Assembly: GCA_029204225.1 (NCBI GenBank)
Contig: CM055113.1
Span: 15,469,471 to 15,533,470 of the forward strand
Direction: 5' to 3'
DNA: 64,000 nt
Source: Diphasiastrum complanatum
Taxonomy: Eukaryota; Streptophyta; Lycopodiopsida; Lycopodiales; Lycopodiaceae
A program made the translations under genes and the position numbers. The notes under the pieces are model-generated. The model made no database searches. It saw only the letters and a list, made by a program, of their open reading frames with translations, and was not told where the DNA came from. Every line of letters starts with the position of its first letter. Positions within the stretch are counted from its first letter, which is position 1. Of the stretch, positions 42,060 through 55,330 are shown one piece after another.

Positions 42060-43400
42060 GCTTCCAAGATACACCTCATAGATCTAAAATTGGTGTCATA
42101 CACTCTCCTATGCCATACTTCCTCCTTGGAAATACTAGTCATCTAAGCATTATCACAAGAACTTGCACTGTCATATAGATCTAACTTGAGAATGCCACCA
42201 TATTTTGATCCACATGCTAGGATCACATCACCTTTCTTAATGATACAATTATTGATATTGAATTCCACATCAAAACCATCATCAAGCAGCTTTACAGCAC
42301 TAATCACATTCTTTGTGAGTTTAGGAACAAAGAGTACATTGGAAAGTGAAAAACTCATAGAAGATGCAATATTCAAGGAAATACTTCCAACTCCTTCAAT
42401 AGAACATGCATGTCCAATAGCCGTGTATATTGATTTCTTGAGTTCTTGAAAGGGTATGATAGAAACAAAAGAACTCTTGGAATAACCCATGTGTGAGCAC
42501 CACTATCAATATACCAAGATATATCATTGAAGGGTGTAGAGGAGAAACTTGACACCATGAGTGTCCTTTCTCCTTCAGTTGCAAAAGAGTCTTCTTTGTT
42601 AATGTTGGCTTGATTGTCTTAAATCTTGAATCTTCTTGTACTTGGAGGTAGAATAATGAGATAAATAATCTCCTTCTCCATCATAGTCTTTGTCCTTTGC
42701 TTTGTCCTTGTCCTTCTTGAAGTGTTAATGTTGTCCTTTACCCTTGCCTCTTCACTTGTCCTTGGTGAAGAGTGCTTTGTCATCTCCACCATCTTTTAGT
42801 GAGAGTTTGTTGATCCTCATCTGCTTTCTTCAGCAATTAGAACTCCATGAAGAGTTTCCAATGTTGGTAGCTCATCCTTAATAGCATAGGTTTGGACAAT
42901 GTTTTCATACTCATCTCTTAATCCATGAAGGAATACTTGAACAAGTTCACTGTTCTTTAGAGTATCTCCAATGCATGCTAACTCTTTGTGAAGATCTTTA
43001 ACTCTCATGACATAGTTTGAAGCACTCTCATCAACTCTCTAATAGCTTAGAAATATCTAATTTCTAAGTGTGAGCAATCTTGATGTGTTCTTTGCTTCAT
43101 AAATTGTCTTAAGGATATCCCAAGCCACCTTGGCTGAGATGCAAAAGCTAATCTCTCTTAACACTTCATTGGACACATTCATTTTGATAAAATGAAGAGC
43201 AATTTTGGATCTCTTCTTGAAACTATGAGCTTCATTAGGAGCTTCAGGTTCTATTTCAATTCCTAACACAATGTCCATTACATCTTGAAGACCTAATAAT
43301 GATTCCATTCTTATCTTCCAAACAACATAGTTGGAAGATGTTAATTTCTCACCATGTTCTAAGAGATATGAATATCTAACCTGATTCAGGACAAAATTTT
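42060..43400 (-). pseudogene. Inverted copia gag-protease remnant
   Basis: Minus strand from about 43400: YLLEHGEKLTSSNYVVWKIR, MESLLGLQDVMDIVLGIE, KKRSKIALHFIKMNVSNEVL, RVKDLHKELACIGDTLKNSE. A degraded lysine-rich region follows at 42620-42800, where the zinc knuckle is no longer readable. The protease reads SWYIDSGAHTWV near 42510, a damaged DSG-A-(T/S)-SH motif. Next is FVPKLTKNVISAVKLLDDGF (~42300) and a pre-integrase scrap (EEVWHRRVYDTN) at 42110-42060. Several frameshifts and stops interrupt it. It is cut on the left by the plus-strand gag fragment. It is in the same lineage as the element at 19.3-22.8 kb. Confidence 0.87.
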
Positions 43401-44222
43401 CCTTTCCTTCAAACTCTAGATGAATCGCTTGCAGAAAGTCAGCATTACATCATCTATTCTGCAGCTGCTTGATGCTTTTCATGAGAGATCATTTTGTAGC
43501 AAATCTGAAATTTAATTGAATGAATCTATTGGTTGTGAAAATTCCATCTAGTGCCAAGACCCAATTGATTTTTGATCATGAAATTGTTGATGCAAAGTAA
43601 CTAAGGGATAAACTACCAAATAACAATGCATCAAGATCTATCTTCCAAAAGCATAATGGATCCACACAAGATTGATAACCTGAGTTCATGATAAAGATCA
43701 CATCCATGATAAGACATACACTTCTTTCATGTACTACTACTCGGTTACGGATGTAGAAATCACATTGCTAGCTAGAGAGAAACGTTTTCCAAGATACTTA
43801 AGAAAGAGATGATATAGAGTTTGGTGTCCATATAGGATGCTTCAGTATCATGAGCACAAGACAATTGTGGGCGAAACCGTGTGCTCAGGAAGCTAACTCC
43901 GCTCTGTGTCAGCTATGAGCTTATTTTTGACAATCAGTCTAAAGGAAAGAATCGATGCATGAAAGCATCTACTGTGTTTTTCTCTAATAAGTCTCTCTTA
44001 TTGTTTAATTACCAAAGTTATCTCAATATATAATTTACAATTGTGCAAATGTATGTACAAGAAGGTGGCGTGGAGCCATTGTGCCGTTTAGAATAGATCG
44101 TGCGGCTGTTGTTTGAGTGGTTGCACAGTACAAGAAGTGGGCGTGATGAGCCTTCGACTATCCAAAGTCAATAAGGTCGATGAAGTCGACTAATCTTGAT
44201 AGTCTAATGATAGTCGATTACC
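43401..44222. other. Spacer between copia and gypsy remnants
   Basis: I see no gene, PBS or LTR end. Repeated GTCGAT/GTCGAC words occur near 44165-44212, just before the gypsy fragment. By position it may include copia leader or LTR sequence in the minus sense. Confidence 0.35.
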
Positions 44223-44722
44223 TTGGATGACATAGTATTCATGATGTCCCAAGCACAAAGAGAACCTGATCAAAGTCAGGAACCAGTTGAACAAGTCTTC
44301 GAAGGACCTGGGTGGACACAACTTATGAACTTAGCTGAGCCAGATGAAGAAGAGAAGATTGTTTATGTGGGAGAGAAATTAACCCCCACTCAGTTCACAC
44401 GGCTATGTAATTTGTTGGTGGAATACAAGGATTGCTTTGCATGGACATACAAGGATTTGAAGGGTATACCACCAACAGTAGTCCAACATACCATACCCAT
44501 TAGTGGATGGAAGAGTCCCCAAGGTGAGCCGTTATTACCACTGCAATCCTGACTACATAGAGTTGATCAAATTGGAGTTACAGAAGCTGCTCGACGTCGA
44601 TTTAATGTATGAAATCAAGCACACAGAATGGGTATAACCTATAGTCATAGTATCCAAGAAGAAGAACAAGATGCGGATCTGTGTAAATCTAAAGGCACTA
44701 AATGCGGTTACCAAGAAATCAT
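44223..44722 (+). pseudogene. Gypsy protease/RT-junction fragment
   Basis: Plus-strand gypsy piece: MMSQAQREPDQSQEPVEQVF, then IVYVGEKLTPTQFTRLCNLL and YKDCFAWTYKDLKGIPPTVV, the typical lead-in to gypsy RT. After a frameshift near 44525 comes the RT N-terminus: CNPDYIELIKLELQKLLDVD, VNLKALNAVTKKS. It stops at about 44722. A TAA at 44636 stands where the inverted gypsy has serine. The same segment is present, inverted, at 36.3-35.8 kb with closely similar wording, so both belong to one gypsy family. Confidence 0.87.
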
Positions 44723-44734
44723 GCATTGGTTTAT

Positions 44735-45200
<466 letters not shown>

Positions 45201-45572
45201 GAAATCTTTTTAGAACGTTGGAATCCGACATCCATGTAGACGTCGGATGAACATCAGAGGGACGTCATCTGTCAGAACTTTTTTGGGGTCGTTCTATTTC
45301 AACAAACGTTGCATTCGACGTCTTATAAGCTCGTTGGAATCCGACATCCACGTCGGATCCGAAGTGACGTCTTTGGACATCGAACCCGACGTCATTCACC
45401 GTGACCTGATGTCCGGGAAGCCGGCAACTTATGGATGTCGTGTTTTGTTTACATCGTAATCCGATGACCTCATTGCGACGTGTTTTTTCAACGTCCGCGA
45501 CGAATTAAAAAAAAATTAAACTCACGATTCACATCGCAAAATACGTCTCAAATCGCGGCGGGTGTTGTAGTG
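45201..45572 (-). mobile_element. CACTA-type DNA transposon terminus
   Basis: The right edge ends TTGTAGTG at 45565-45572, i.e. CACTACAA read from the outside, the signature of plant En/Spm (CACTA) elements. Inside are several copies of ACGTCGGAT/ATCCGACAT words (45220-45240, 45334-45358, 45450), in both orientations, like the subterminal transposase-binding repeats of this superfamily. No matching left terminus and no transposase were found, so it is a fragment or its other end is rearranged. Three-base target duplication cannot be tested without the partner end. Confidence 0.6.
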
Positions 45573-46014
45573 AGGTGAGTTTCCTACAAGTGGTAGTATT
45601 GAAAATTTTCGCGTCAGTCATGACGCGTCAGCCTGCCATGTGGCACTTTTTGACTGGTCCAAGAAAAGTCGAAGTGCTGATTATGCTTTGTGCTTGGCCC
45701 ATTCCGTTGTACATAACATGTGAAAGACGTAGAGAACCTACAAAAATCTAAGATCATGTATTTGCTAGATTCTTAACGAAAAACCAATGAACTTGGAAGG
45801 TAAACCCAAATGTCATGGCTGGAAGGTAAACCCAAATTGACTTAGTATGTTTTATAGAACTTCTCATTTTTTTGAAGATTTTTACTCATGAAAAGGTGTA
45901 TTTGCTTGTAAAGAAAATCGTCAAATATCTTATGATACACGTACAGATTTTGAGAAAACTTGCCATATCCATTTGTATACTTTGCGGATTTTCCGAGCAC
46001 TCGGGCATTTGTGC
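45573..46014. other. Unassigned spacer
   Basis: No gene is supported. A short near palindrome, GCGTCAGTCATGACGCGTCA, lies near 45612. A 19-bp phrase with GGAAGGTAAACCCAAAT is repeated near 45796 and 45820. Confidence 0.35.
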
Positions 46015-47655
46015 ACCCACCCTAATGATGAATGGAGAAAGGGAAGGATTTCAAATACAAATAGTACATTTGTGTTCTTCTTGATTATGGGCTAAAGCTC
46101 AAGTTTTCACACCGGACAAGTTTGTTATCTGCTGGGCTGGTTGCTGGATGGGTGTCAGGAGAAGAAGTATGGCTGGCTGATCGCTCTATTTTATTTCTGT
46201 CGCCGTGCCAGTGAGAGACGGGGGTGACTCAGAACTAATAATGGCACAACCATTCGTATTGTGAAGAATCGTAGCAGAACAATCGGTCTTGATATTATTA
46301 TTCTCAGCAGATCAAACATTCTTGAAAAGGGGGGGGGGGTGGGGAGGGGGGGGCAGATTACAAAATTCAAAGAAAACGAAAACCTTAAGGACCTCCAGCC
46401 TCAATATTATTTCAGAGTCCCAGAAAAGAAGAGATTCCGTTTTTCCTTATTCTTGTCCGCAGACAAATACCGCCTTTGTCATACATAGATAGATCATAGA
46501 TAGCATAAAGTTAAGGCAGCAGCAGAAGAGCTACGTTGCTATCAGATCCCGATGATGATGATCAAGCACAATGGTAGGTAACTCTAAAATCTTCTTTTCC
46601 GTTCCCAAGCTCGTTGGTTGGTTGTGTGAGGACAATCAACAGTAACTCCTGAAACTCGATTCCAGCAACCCAATTCTTTCGTTCAGGCTCAGCGCATCAA
46701 TCGCTGTAGAAGCAGAAAAGAATAATTGGTTTTGCTTTGCGAATTGTTATGGATGCTTGTTGGAAATGTGTTGGTTGGTGCCCCGCGCAGTCGCAGGGCT
46801 GTCCAAAAAAAGGAGTATGCCGCTATTTGTGGCCAGCACACGGTATTCTTTAGTAAAAGGCGAAAGAATAGTTCGCTCTGCGCTGACCACACGGCTCCAT
46901 GCTTTCCTTCACCCACATCACCAGCTTAAGTAGCCCTACTCGCGCGACTACCCAAAGGCTTGCTTATGGGATAAATAATAATACACATCTCAACATATAT
47001 ACCTTTATCCTTGTCATTTTTGTTATGGGTATTTGCTCTAGGTGTGCTCTGCTTACTAGTTATGAATCTTTTATTGGGCCACAACTATATGCAAGCTATA
47101 CAATATTGTCATCATTGACTAACTAAGTTTTATTTTTCTCTTGTGGATTGAAGTACAACAAGGTTGAAGGACACTAATTAAAACCAACGACATAACAATT
47201 TGCTAAAACCAAGTCATTGGACCAAATGGTCATGCTCACACCTCGCGGGGAATGGTATGTCTTAGCAACGTAACTAAAGCCTTGTTTACTCAGGCCTCGT
47301 CTTCCTTTTTTTTTTGGCCCCATACTCAACACTAGCTCATTTCGTTTCATTGTGCTTTGTGCATGCGCTCCATTTTCTTTCTATATATGGTCCTTTCTTT
47401 AATGATTTAGTGTGCATGTTTGACTCCTATCATCATAGCACAAGGATTTTGTGCACAAAGCTAAGTTTTCTCACCCTATTTACTATTTAGAAAGTATCAA
47501 AGAAGCAATTTTGTGAGGTTGTTGCATGTGAACGATATTTTTGGTGATGTGTCTCTTGCTCCTTAAGATGTTTTTGAAGCTTTTTCTGTTCTGCATGTTA
47601 TTTTTGTTGCCACATCCGTTTGGTTCTATTTATTTTGCATGGTTAATTTTGTAGA
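46015..47655 (+). repeat. Unidentified dispersed repeat, copy 2
   Basis: Direct copy of 12886-14256. The left part (46020-46095, around CTTGATTATGGGCT) and the main part (46516-47655) align well. Between them (about 46100-46510) is sequence absent from copy 1, including a G-rich run at 46329-46353. Beyond 47655 the sequence continues without an obvious break, whereas copy 1 is cut there by copia gag, so the true element may be longer on the right. Confidence 0.75.
46329..46353 (+). other. G-rich run (potential G-quadruplex)
   Basis: An almost pure G stretch of about 25 bases interrupted by single T/A and ending before CAGATTAC. It has enough G-runs to form a G-quadruplex in principle. It is also a place where sequencing or assembly errors are common. 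Confidence 0.6.
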
Positions 47656-47677
47656 ATCTAATATGTATTTCTAGTTG

Positions 47678-47833
47678 ATGGGTTTATTTCGTCCTAAACT
47701 AGTCGATGAACATATGAGTGAGAATTATTTGGGAACAATTAATTGTAGGTTAATGAGTCTTTCTAATGAAAGGTTAACTTATCAGCTCATTAACGATTTA
47801 GAAGATGATCCAAATACGGTGTTATACTGTTAA
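47678..47833 (+). other. Small unidentified open frame, 51 codons
   Basis: A short ATG-started frame: MGLFRPKLVDEHMSENYLGT, then LMSLSNERLTYQLINDLEDD, ending NTVLYC. Composition and helix-like spacing look protein-like rather than random, but I do not recognise it. It follows repeat copy 2 directly and may be a gene or transposon exon. No Kozak-like context or splice sites could be judged. Confidence 0.3.
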
Positions 47834-48588
47834 ATTTCTATCTTTGATAAAATCAAAGGTAATGTGGACCCATCGTGAATACTTGTAAATAAGTTAGCCT
47901 ACAGAAGAATTGAAATATATAATCAAAATAAAAAAGAAATATAGGGTCAAAATGGATCAAATCAGAGTGAAATTTTAAGATCGGATTGGATCATTATAGA
48001 ATGAGATCAAAATATATCGATCATAGGATCGGATCGAATTGAATCAAATAGAAAATTTAGGATTGAAATAAATTTTGATCTTTAAGGTTATAATAAAATT
48101 TCGATCCACGGTCAAAATTAGAAATATAGACCACTATAGCAACAGATCGAATACATTGTAGCTACGAAATGCAATGTTATTTTCTAGGAATTAGAGCTAT
48201 GCCAACACAGACTATTCGGGTAATTATGCACAACTATAAGCAAATGTAATTCATCAATGTTTTAGGTTGGTTAGAGAGATGTTGATGATGTTGTAGTATA
48301 TTATTTAGTAAGGATCACAATCTATCACAAATCAAAATAAACAAAATTGTAGTAGTTGTAGCTGAATTGACGACTCATGTCTAATATTATCTACATAAAA
48401 CAATGTGTGTTGTGCAATTCCAATAATATATTCTATTTCTTGAATATTCCATTTTTTTGAGCAGATCTATGATCTTTTTTGAAGTCTACATCAACTTTCA
48501 ATTCCGTGATTTCAGAATATAAATTGAAAGCAATTCAGATTTGGTAGATGTTTTGTCTAAGTGATTACACATTTATCATTTCTCAACA
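47834..48588. other. AT-rich stretch, probable LTR before a PBS
   Basis: No gene is seen. GATCGGAT-type words are frequent at 47940-48060. The right end ...ATTTCTCAACA abuts a PBS at 48589, so at least the last few hundred bases are probably a copia LTR. The left end was not found. Confidence 0.4.
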
Positions 48589-48600
48589 TGGTATTAGAGC
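48589..48600 (+). promoter_or_regulatory. Primer-binding site
   Basis: TGGTATTAGAGC, the one-change variant of the initiator tRNA-Met site. The preceding CTCAACA resembles the CCCAACA before the PBS at 41610. Confidence 0.8.
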
Positions 48601-48769
48601 TATGGTACAAAATTTATATCAGACTATAATCTGAATAGGAGCATTCATTGACATAGGAATCTATTTATTTGATTTCTATCAAAATAGTAATGTGCAACTT
48701 TGCTCAATGTATATCTGCTCATAGTTTTATATTGGAAATTCATTGGTTTTGATCTCTATCAAGATAGTA

Positions 48770-50690
48770 ACAATCTGCAATTTACTCACTATCAATCATT
48801 TTGAAATAAAGTTGACATCATCAAATTCATCTTTCATTAATATGTTGGATGATGAAAATTATCACAAGTGGAAGTTTATGATGAAAGTTATTTTGTTAGC
48901 CAAAAAAAATTTGGGATGTCGTTGAAGGAATGAAAATAAATTATTATCTTTGGAAATCACTATTACAAAGTGGAAGCAAAAGGATGGAAAAGCTTTTGCT
49001 CTCATAATTGTCAATATTAAAGATTCTCAAATTAGTCATATCAGGTCAGCTACAACTCCAAACAAGCATGTGATAGTTCGACCACTCTATGACATTAGAT
49101 ATGCGACTTCCAAGTTTTATTTGAGAAAGAAAAATTTCTCATTCAAAATGACTGATGGAGATTGTATTTCAAATCATCTTAATAGTTTCAAAAATCTTCT
49201 TGACAAATGTCAACAATAGGTGAAGCCATAGATGATTCAAATGCAATTATGACTCTTCTTTCAAGTCTTCTTGAAGCTTATAAAAATTGGGTAATGATGA
49301 TTCTATTCAACAAGGTCTAACTCTATTCAGAGTATCTTCTATGTTATTACAAGAAGAAATGGCTTATCTTTTACTACAACACCAGATTCACATGCTCTTC
49401 AATTAAAAAAGGTCAACAAGAAAAAAAATGAAAAAAAAAAACAGGATCACAAGTATCAATTTCCAACTGAATAAAGAGCAATCAAATAACCTACAATTCA
49501 TCTTCATCAAATTCTAAGGAGCAATTATTTTGCAAGTGCTACAAGAAGAAAAAGCTTTTATTAGAGGATCCTCGAATTCTCAAATACGACAATAAGAAGC
49601 AAAATAAGTAGCATCGTTTATCCCAACAACAAGCAAATGCAGCAATAGTAGAAGCTTGTTAGCCCAATGATAAAGATAAAGATGAAAAAGCTTTTATGAC
49701 AAAGAATAAAGACAATCAAGATGATAAATCTTGGTACTTGGACTCAAGGACTACCCAACACTCTAGACTGATTTCAAGAGTACAACTCTCTCAAAACTCA
49801 AAGGCATGTTCATTTGAGTGATAATAGCACACATCGTATTTATGGTGAAGGTACTATTAGGCTACAGTTTTATAATGGTGATGTCAAGTTAGTCCAAATA
49901 TTCTTCATGTTCTAAATCGTATTAAGAATCTACTCTCTATAAGCAAAATAATAGATTTGGGTCACAAGATTGAATTTAATAAAGATGATTGTTCTATATT
50001 TAAGAAATGTAGAAGACTACTTGCACTTGGAAAAAGACAAGGTTATATTTATAAGCTGGTTCACTACTATCGATTACCTTCTCAAGCTTTGTCAACTACT
50101 ACTTCAACGAGTAAGAACATGTTATGGCATTATAGATAGCATTCAATATATGTCAAATAAGAAAATAGTTCAAGATCTAGATTTTGATGGCAAAATGGAA
50201 GCCATAGCTTGTCAAATTTGTATTATTGGAAAACATGCTAGGGCTGATCTTATTCACAAACCTAAAGGTCTTTTAGATCTTATTGACACTGATATATATG
50301 GGCCCATGCAGACTCCTTCTACCTAGGGAGCCAAATATTTTCTTACATTTATTGAGAATTTTTCTATAAGGAGAGTCATACATTTTTTGAAGTTCAAATC
50401 AAAGGGATAATTCTCAAATTATCTGTCTCTACACTGAAATACTATATCGACCTTTTAGAAGTACACTAAAATATAAACAATTCAACGAAGCTACTCAAAC
50501 ACTCAAACTTTCAGAATGGTTAAGGCTTGACGTTCTAATGGTAGAGGTGAGTTTATTTGTAATGAGTTTCAAGAATACTATGTAAATCAGAGTGTCTATA
50601 AACTACTCATTAAACATGCATATTTCACCCTAATTGTCTGAAGATAAACTTAACAATTAAAAGAACTCCATGATTTATTTCGAGGAGCCC
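48770..50690 (+). pseudogene. Copia gag-protease-integrase remnant
   Basis: Heavily decayed. Gag: MLDDENYHKWKFMMKVILLA (48842), WKQKDGKAFALIIVNIKDSQ (48970), FKMTDGDCISNHLNSFKNLL (49140). A lysine-rich scrap near 49540 (CYKKKK) marks the lost knuckle. The protease reads SWYLDSRTTQHS near 49735, with arginine where DSG has glycine. Next is GHKIEFNKDDCSIFKKCRRL (49960). Pre-integrase and integrase: NMLWHYR, ACQICIIGKHARADLIHKPK, LLDLIDTDIYGPMQTPST (50290), GRGEFICNEFQEYY (50540). There are many stops and frame changes. RT and RNase H are not found after ~50690. It is the same gag lineage as the fragment at 41.8 kb. Confidence 0.85.
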
Positions 50691-50925
50691 AATAATTTCG
50701 CCTTAGATTGGGCTATAGAGGGATTATCAACTTTTAAAGAACTGTTGATGTTTTCATATTTCGATTCTATGTCATTACTTAATCACACTTTCGCCCAACA
50801 CAATTAACCCATGTGAGTATCTTTTGTACACAAGACAAAGTTTAAAGTTGTATGAATCTTGATAGATATGCTAGAGAGATTAAGTTTTCTTGACGGGTTA
50901 TGGCCTAAGTTTCTAACTATTTTCT

Positions 50926-51640
50926 ATGGGAACGTTGAGCATCACTTTTACAGCCGCGTGTCCCATCAGTTGCTGTCCGTACAATAACAGTAAGGTACTG
51001 CATTTCGCACGTGTGGATCCAATACTCAACATACAATTGCATTCTACACACAAAATTGCAAGATATCAACATTATAGTGCACCAATAAGTATAGAACCCC
51101 AAAGAGAACTCATGTATAAGTATGAATGAGATGAGAGAGAGAGAGAATGTATCTCTTCCCACGCTTCTACACTATTTATAGCAGGTCCTTGTCCTATTTG
51201 GATGTCCTTCTCCAAGCTTATCAACAATAGGAAACTTCTAGATCTATTCCAAGCCCTAGATGTAAATGGACTAGATTCAATGTACCAAACATTCAAATCA
51301 ACAAATGCTTGCATGTTTCCTCCATCTTTGTCCTTTCTTGATATGTCTCCACCATAAAACTCCATGAATGAGCCTCCATCTCCATCTTGCCACAAGAAAC
51401 CATCAAACCTTGGAAATCCATGAGTAAGAGAGTACAAAAGTGATGCTAATCTAGCTCCATATGATTCCATATAACTAGTTGGTAGCACTAGTCCTTCCAC
51501 TTGACACAAGAAAATGGCCATAAATTCACCAAAAATTGACAATCTCCAAGCATTGGCACCACATAGTTAAGCCTTGAGAACTTAGGAATGAATGAGTGAT
51601 TTAATGAACCTCCAATTGACAATTTGCACTCATTCACATG
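50926..51640 (-). repeat. Copia LTR (inverted), same family as LTRs A and B
   Basis: On the minus strand: an upstream region with AAGATGGAGATGGAGGCTCA (~51390), the TATA box GCTATAAATAGTG (~51180), a short (CT)n of about 18 bp (51131-51148), ATACATGAGTTCTCTTTGGG (~51110), GTGCGAAATGCAG (~51005) and TGTACGGACAGC (~50985). The order and wording match LTRs A and B. Ends were not defined precisely. The last ~45 bp (GATGGGACACGCGGCTG) are also shared with the LTR at 54626. Confidence 0.8.
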
Positions 51641-52079
51641 AAATTGCTCAAACATGAGATAGAAGAAGTAAAGTAAACTTGATCATAACACTTCCTTGCT
51701 ACTCTTTTGACCTTACTTGAGTCTTCATACACTTGCAAAAAGAGATCCATAACATCTTTGCCATTTGACTCTCCTTTGATGTTCTTGTCCGGTTCCAAAT
51801 TGCCAACTTTCCTTTTGTCTTGTTGAAGCCCTTTGAGACCAACCTCTTGATCTTTTTTCTCTTGACCATCAAAGATATGAATATCTTTAGACCTGAACCT
51901 CTGAGTACATTGACTAATGAAGACTGTCCGTGAAATAATGAAGAACATGAAGCTATGCTGTGAAAGCCTTATAGAAGGCTTATAGGTTCATTAATGTATT
52001 TGGCAGACAACACACAGCCAAACATCTCCAATGTAGTATTCTGAATGAGCTAGTTCAACATTAACCCAAGACCCACACA
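51641..52079. other. Unassigned; possible copia-derived non-coding sequence
   Basis: A 104-codon minus-strand frame (51634-51948) has mixed charged residues but no retrotransposon or other motif I know. By position it lies upstream of the inverted LTR's outer part and may be a pol tail or LTR sequence. Low information. Confidence 0.3.
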
Positions 52080-52633
52080 CCACACACTGGAAGATTGCAA
52101 AAAGGATCTTGCAATACCTGAAAGAAACAAAGGACTATGGTCTTTGTTTCTCAAGAGATGCTAGATTCCAGATGAAGTCTTACAACGATGCGAGTTGGGC
52201 ATCCATAAAGAATGACTCCAAGAGCGTTTTGGGAGGATGCACCATAATAGCAAATGCCGCCATTCTCGGGATTAGTAGGAAGTAGAAAATAACTGCACAA
52301 TAATCTTGCAAAGCGAAATATGTTGTGGCAGCCAATATGGCAAATGAGCTTACTTGGCTTGGCCAGTTCCTCGATGAACTGGGAGAGAAAGGTGACAAAT
52401 CACTGACTCTGTATATGGACAACACATCCGCCATACACCTTAACAAGGATCCCATGTTTCATTCTAGAACGAAACACATTGCTATCAAATATCACTTGAT
52501 AAGGGATCTAGTTGAGAAAGGAAGTTTAAAACCTGAGTTCATTCCAACCAAACACATGGTGGCTGATATTCTTACAAAGCTCCTTGACAAAGCAATGTTT
52601 GAAAAACATCGTGAAAGTCTAGGAGTCATATAG
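52080..52633 (+). pseudogene. Copia RNase H remnant
   Basis: Plus strand: RILQYLKETKDYGLCF, SYNDASWASIKNDSKSVLGG with a damaged SDADW motif, an in-frame stop near 52286 and another near 52301, then YVVAANMANELTWLGQFLDE, LTLYMDNTSAIHLNKDPMFH, SRTKHIAIKYHLIRDLVEKG, MVADILTKLLDKAMFEKHRE and SLGVI to the stop at 52631. The last 100 codons are open. RT is missing. This lineage (YMDN, HLNKDP) differs from the other copia tails here. A purine-rich stretch (gagagggagctgaagaaa) follows at 52648, the probable PPT. Confidence 0.88.
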
Positions 52634-52664
52634 CTACCATGCTTTGAGAGGGAGCTGAAGAAAC

Positions 52665-53981
<1,317 letters not shown>

Positions 53982-54505
53982 CTAGAGTAATAGTGCAGAA
54001 GTATTGCTCAGAAGCAATACTAAGTTGTCATAGGAGAATGGAAGACTAGCGAGAAGAGACATTGTTGAGTCTTCTTCTGAAATAGGGGAACCTATGGCAG
54101 CAAGTTGATTCAACAATTGTTTGAACTCATTCAGATGACCACTGACCGAGGTGCCTTCGCTCATTTTGAGTGTGAGGACCTTCTTTCTCAAGAAGAGACG
54201 AGTCGATACATCTGAGGTCTCGTAAATACTTGTGAGGCTATCTGATGCTTCTTTGGAGGTGGTACTGTTTGATACATGAGCAATGTGAGTGTCCTTCAGA
54301 TTCAAGGATACAATGGCAACTGCTTTGCGATCCTTTGCTTCCCAAGCTGGGAGCAGTTCAGGTTCCGCCGGTCTGGCTATCGAACCGTTTATGTATCCCC
54401 ATAGCTCCTCGATTAAGATCATCCTCATCTTGAATTTTCACATGTGAAAATTATCTCCATTGAACTTGTAGATCAAACGGGTCTCTGAGGTTGAACCTTC
54501 CATTA
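53982..54505 (-). pseudogene. Copia gag fragment (inverted)
   Basis: Minus strand from the ATG near 54505: EGSTSETRLIYKFNGDNFHM, then a TGA where the invariant tryptophan of 'NY..WK' belongs, then KFKMRMILIEELWGYINGSI, WEAKDRKAVAIVSLNLKDTH, LFLRKKVLTLKMSEGTSVSG, LNEFKQLLNQLAAIGSPISE and ASLPFSYDNLVLLLS. This is the copia gag core (UBN2 type), open for about 148 codons after the stop. Zinc knuckle and pol are absent. The PBS and LTR follow at 54611 and 54626 in the right order. Confidence 0.88.
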
Positions 54506-54610
54506 TGATCGAGTACCATAGATCAAATCACAAACAAAAAATGAACTAGCTCTGGGAAAATAAGAACGTATTAGGTTCTTTTGTATATTTCGTACTCTAG
54601 TATTCCAAAA

Positions 54611-54625
54611 CCTATTCAGATACCA
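54611..54625 (-). promoter_or_regulatory. Altered primer-binding site
   Basis: The minus strand reads TGGTATCTGAATAGG, a diverged form of TGGTATCAGAGCAGG. It lies in the expected place between gag and the LTR end. Confidence 0.65.
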
Positions 54626-55330
54626 CTGATGGGACATGCGGCTGCGGAAGTGATGCTCAATGTTCCCACAAAAAAAGATTATAATGAATTGTTATTAGGA
54701 TCTTGGATTACTTGGAGAAAGGAAAATATAGAGGTACTCTAATAAGAGTATCAGTTTAGGTGTCTTAGACAACCGTTCAGACAAATTGCGATACTGTTAG
54801 GCGTCTGAGACAACCATGCAATTTACCAATACTGATATTTAGATATAAAAAAATGTAAAGACAGTTAGGCGTCAAGGACAACCATACATTTCCTTGTTTG
54901 TGATATTGTGGAAGACGAGTGATAGTGAATTGACATTCAACAAGAATGCAAAGAGATAGAACAATAGCGAATCTGTGTATTAATGTTGTAGTAACAACGA
55001 TCAGATCACAATACAATAGCGTTGATAAGCGCGTGATTCTACTTATAGAAACAAAACAATAGCTATCGCTTTGAATATTTATTTTCTCTCTCTCTCTCTA
55101 ACCACTAACTCTGAGGAGTCAACTACTAGATGACCAGTTTTGGTCATTAGATCTCTGATGGAGTATTTCTCGCATCATTCATCATCAATCAACTTGTATC
55201 CACATATATTTCTTCTCCAATCAGTCATTTACTTATATAGCAGCTGAATGATCTTGTGTTATTCTAACTTTACAATTACAAGATCGTTTAACAGCTGTTT
55301 AACTGACTAATTAGAGTAGTTGTTATTGGA
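54626..55330 (-). repeat. 5' LTR of the inverted copia gag fragment
   Basis: Starts in plus coordinates with CTGATGGGACATGCGGCTG, shared with the LTR at 50.93 kb. It holds three copies of GTTAGGCGTC...GACAACCAT (54755, 54795, 54863). A CT patch lies at 55083-55099. The outer end is uncertain. Confidence 0.6.

Noticed and set aside
51634-51948. 104-codon minus-strand frame
   Set aside because: No motif and probably LTR or pol-tail sequence; not reported as a gene.
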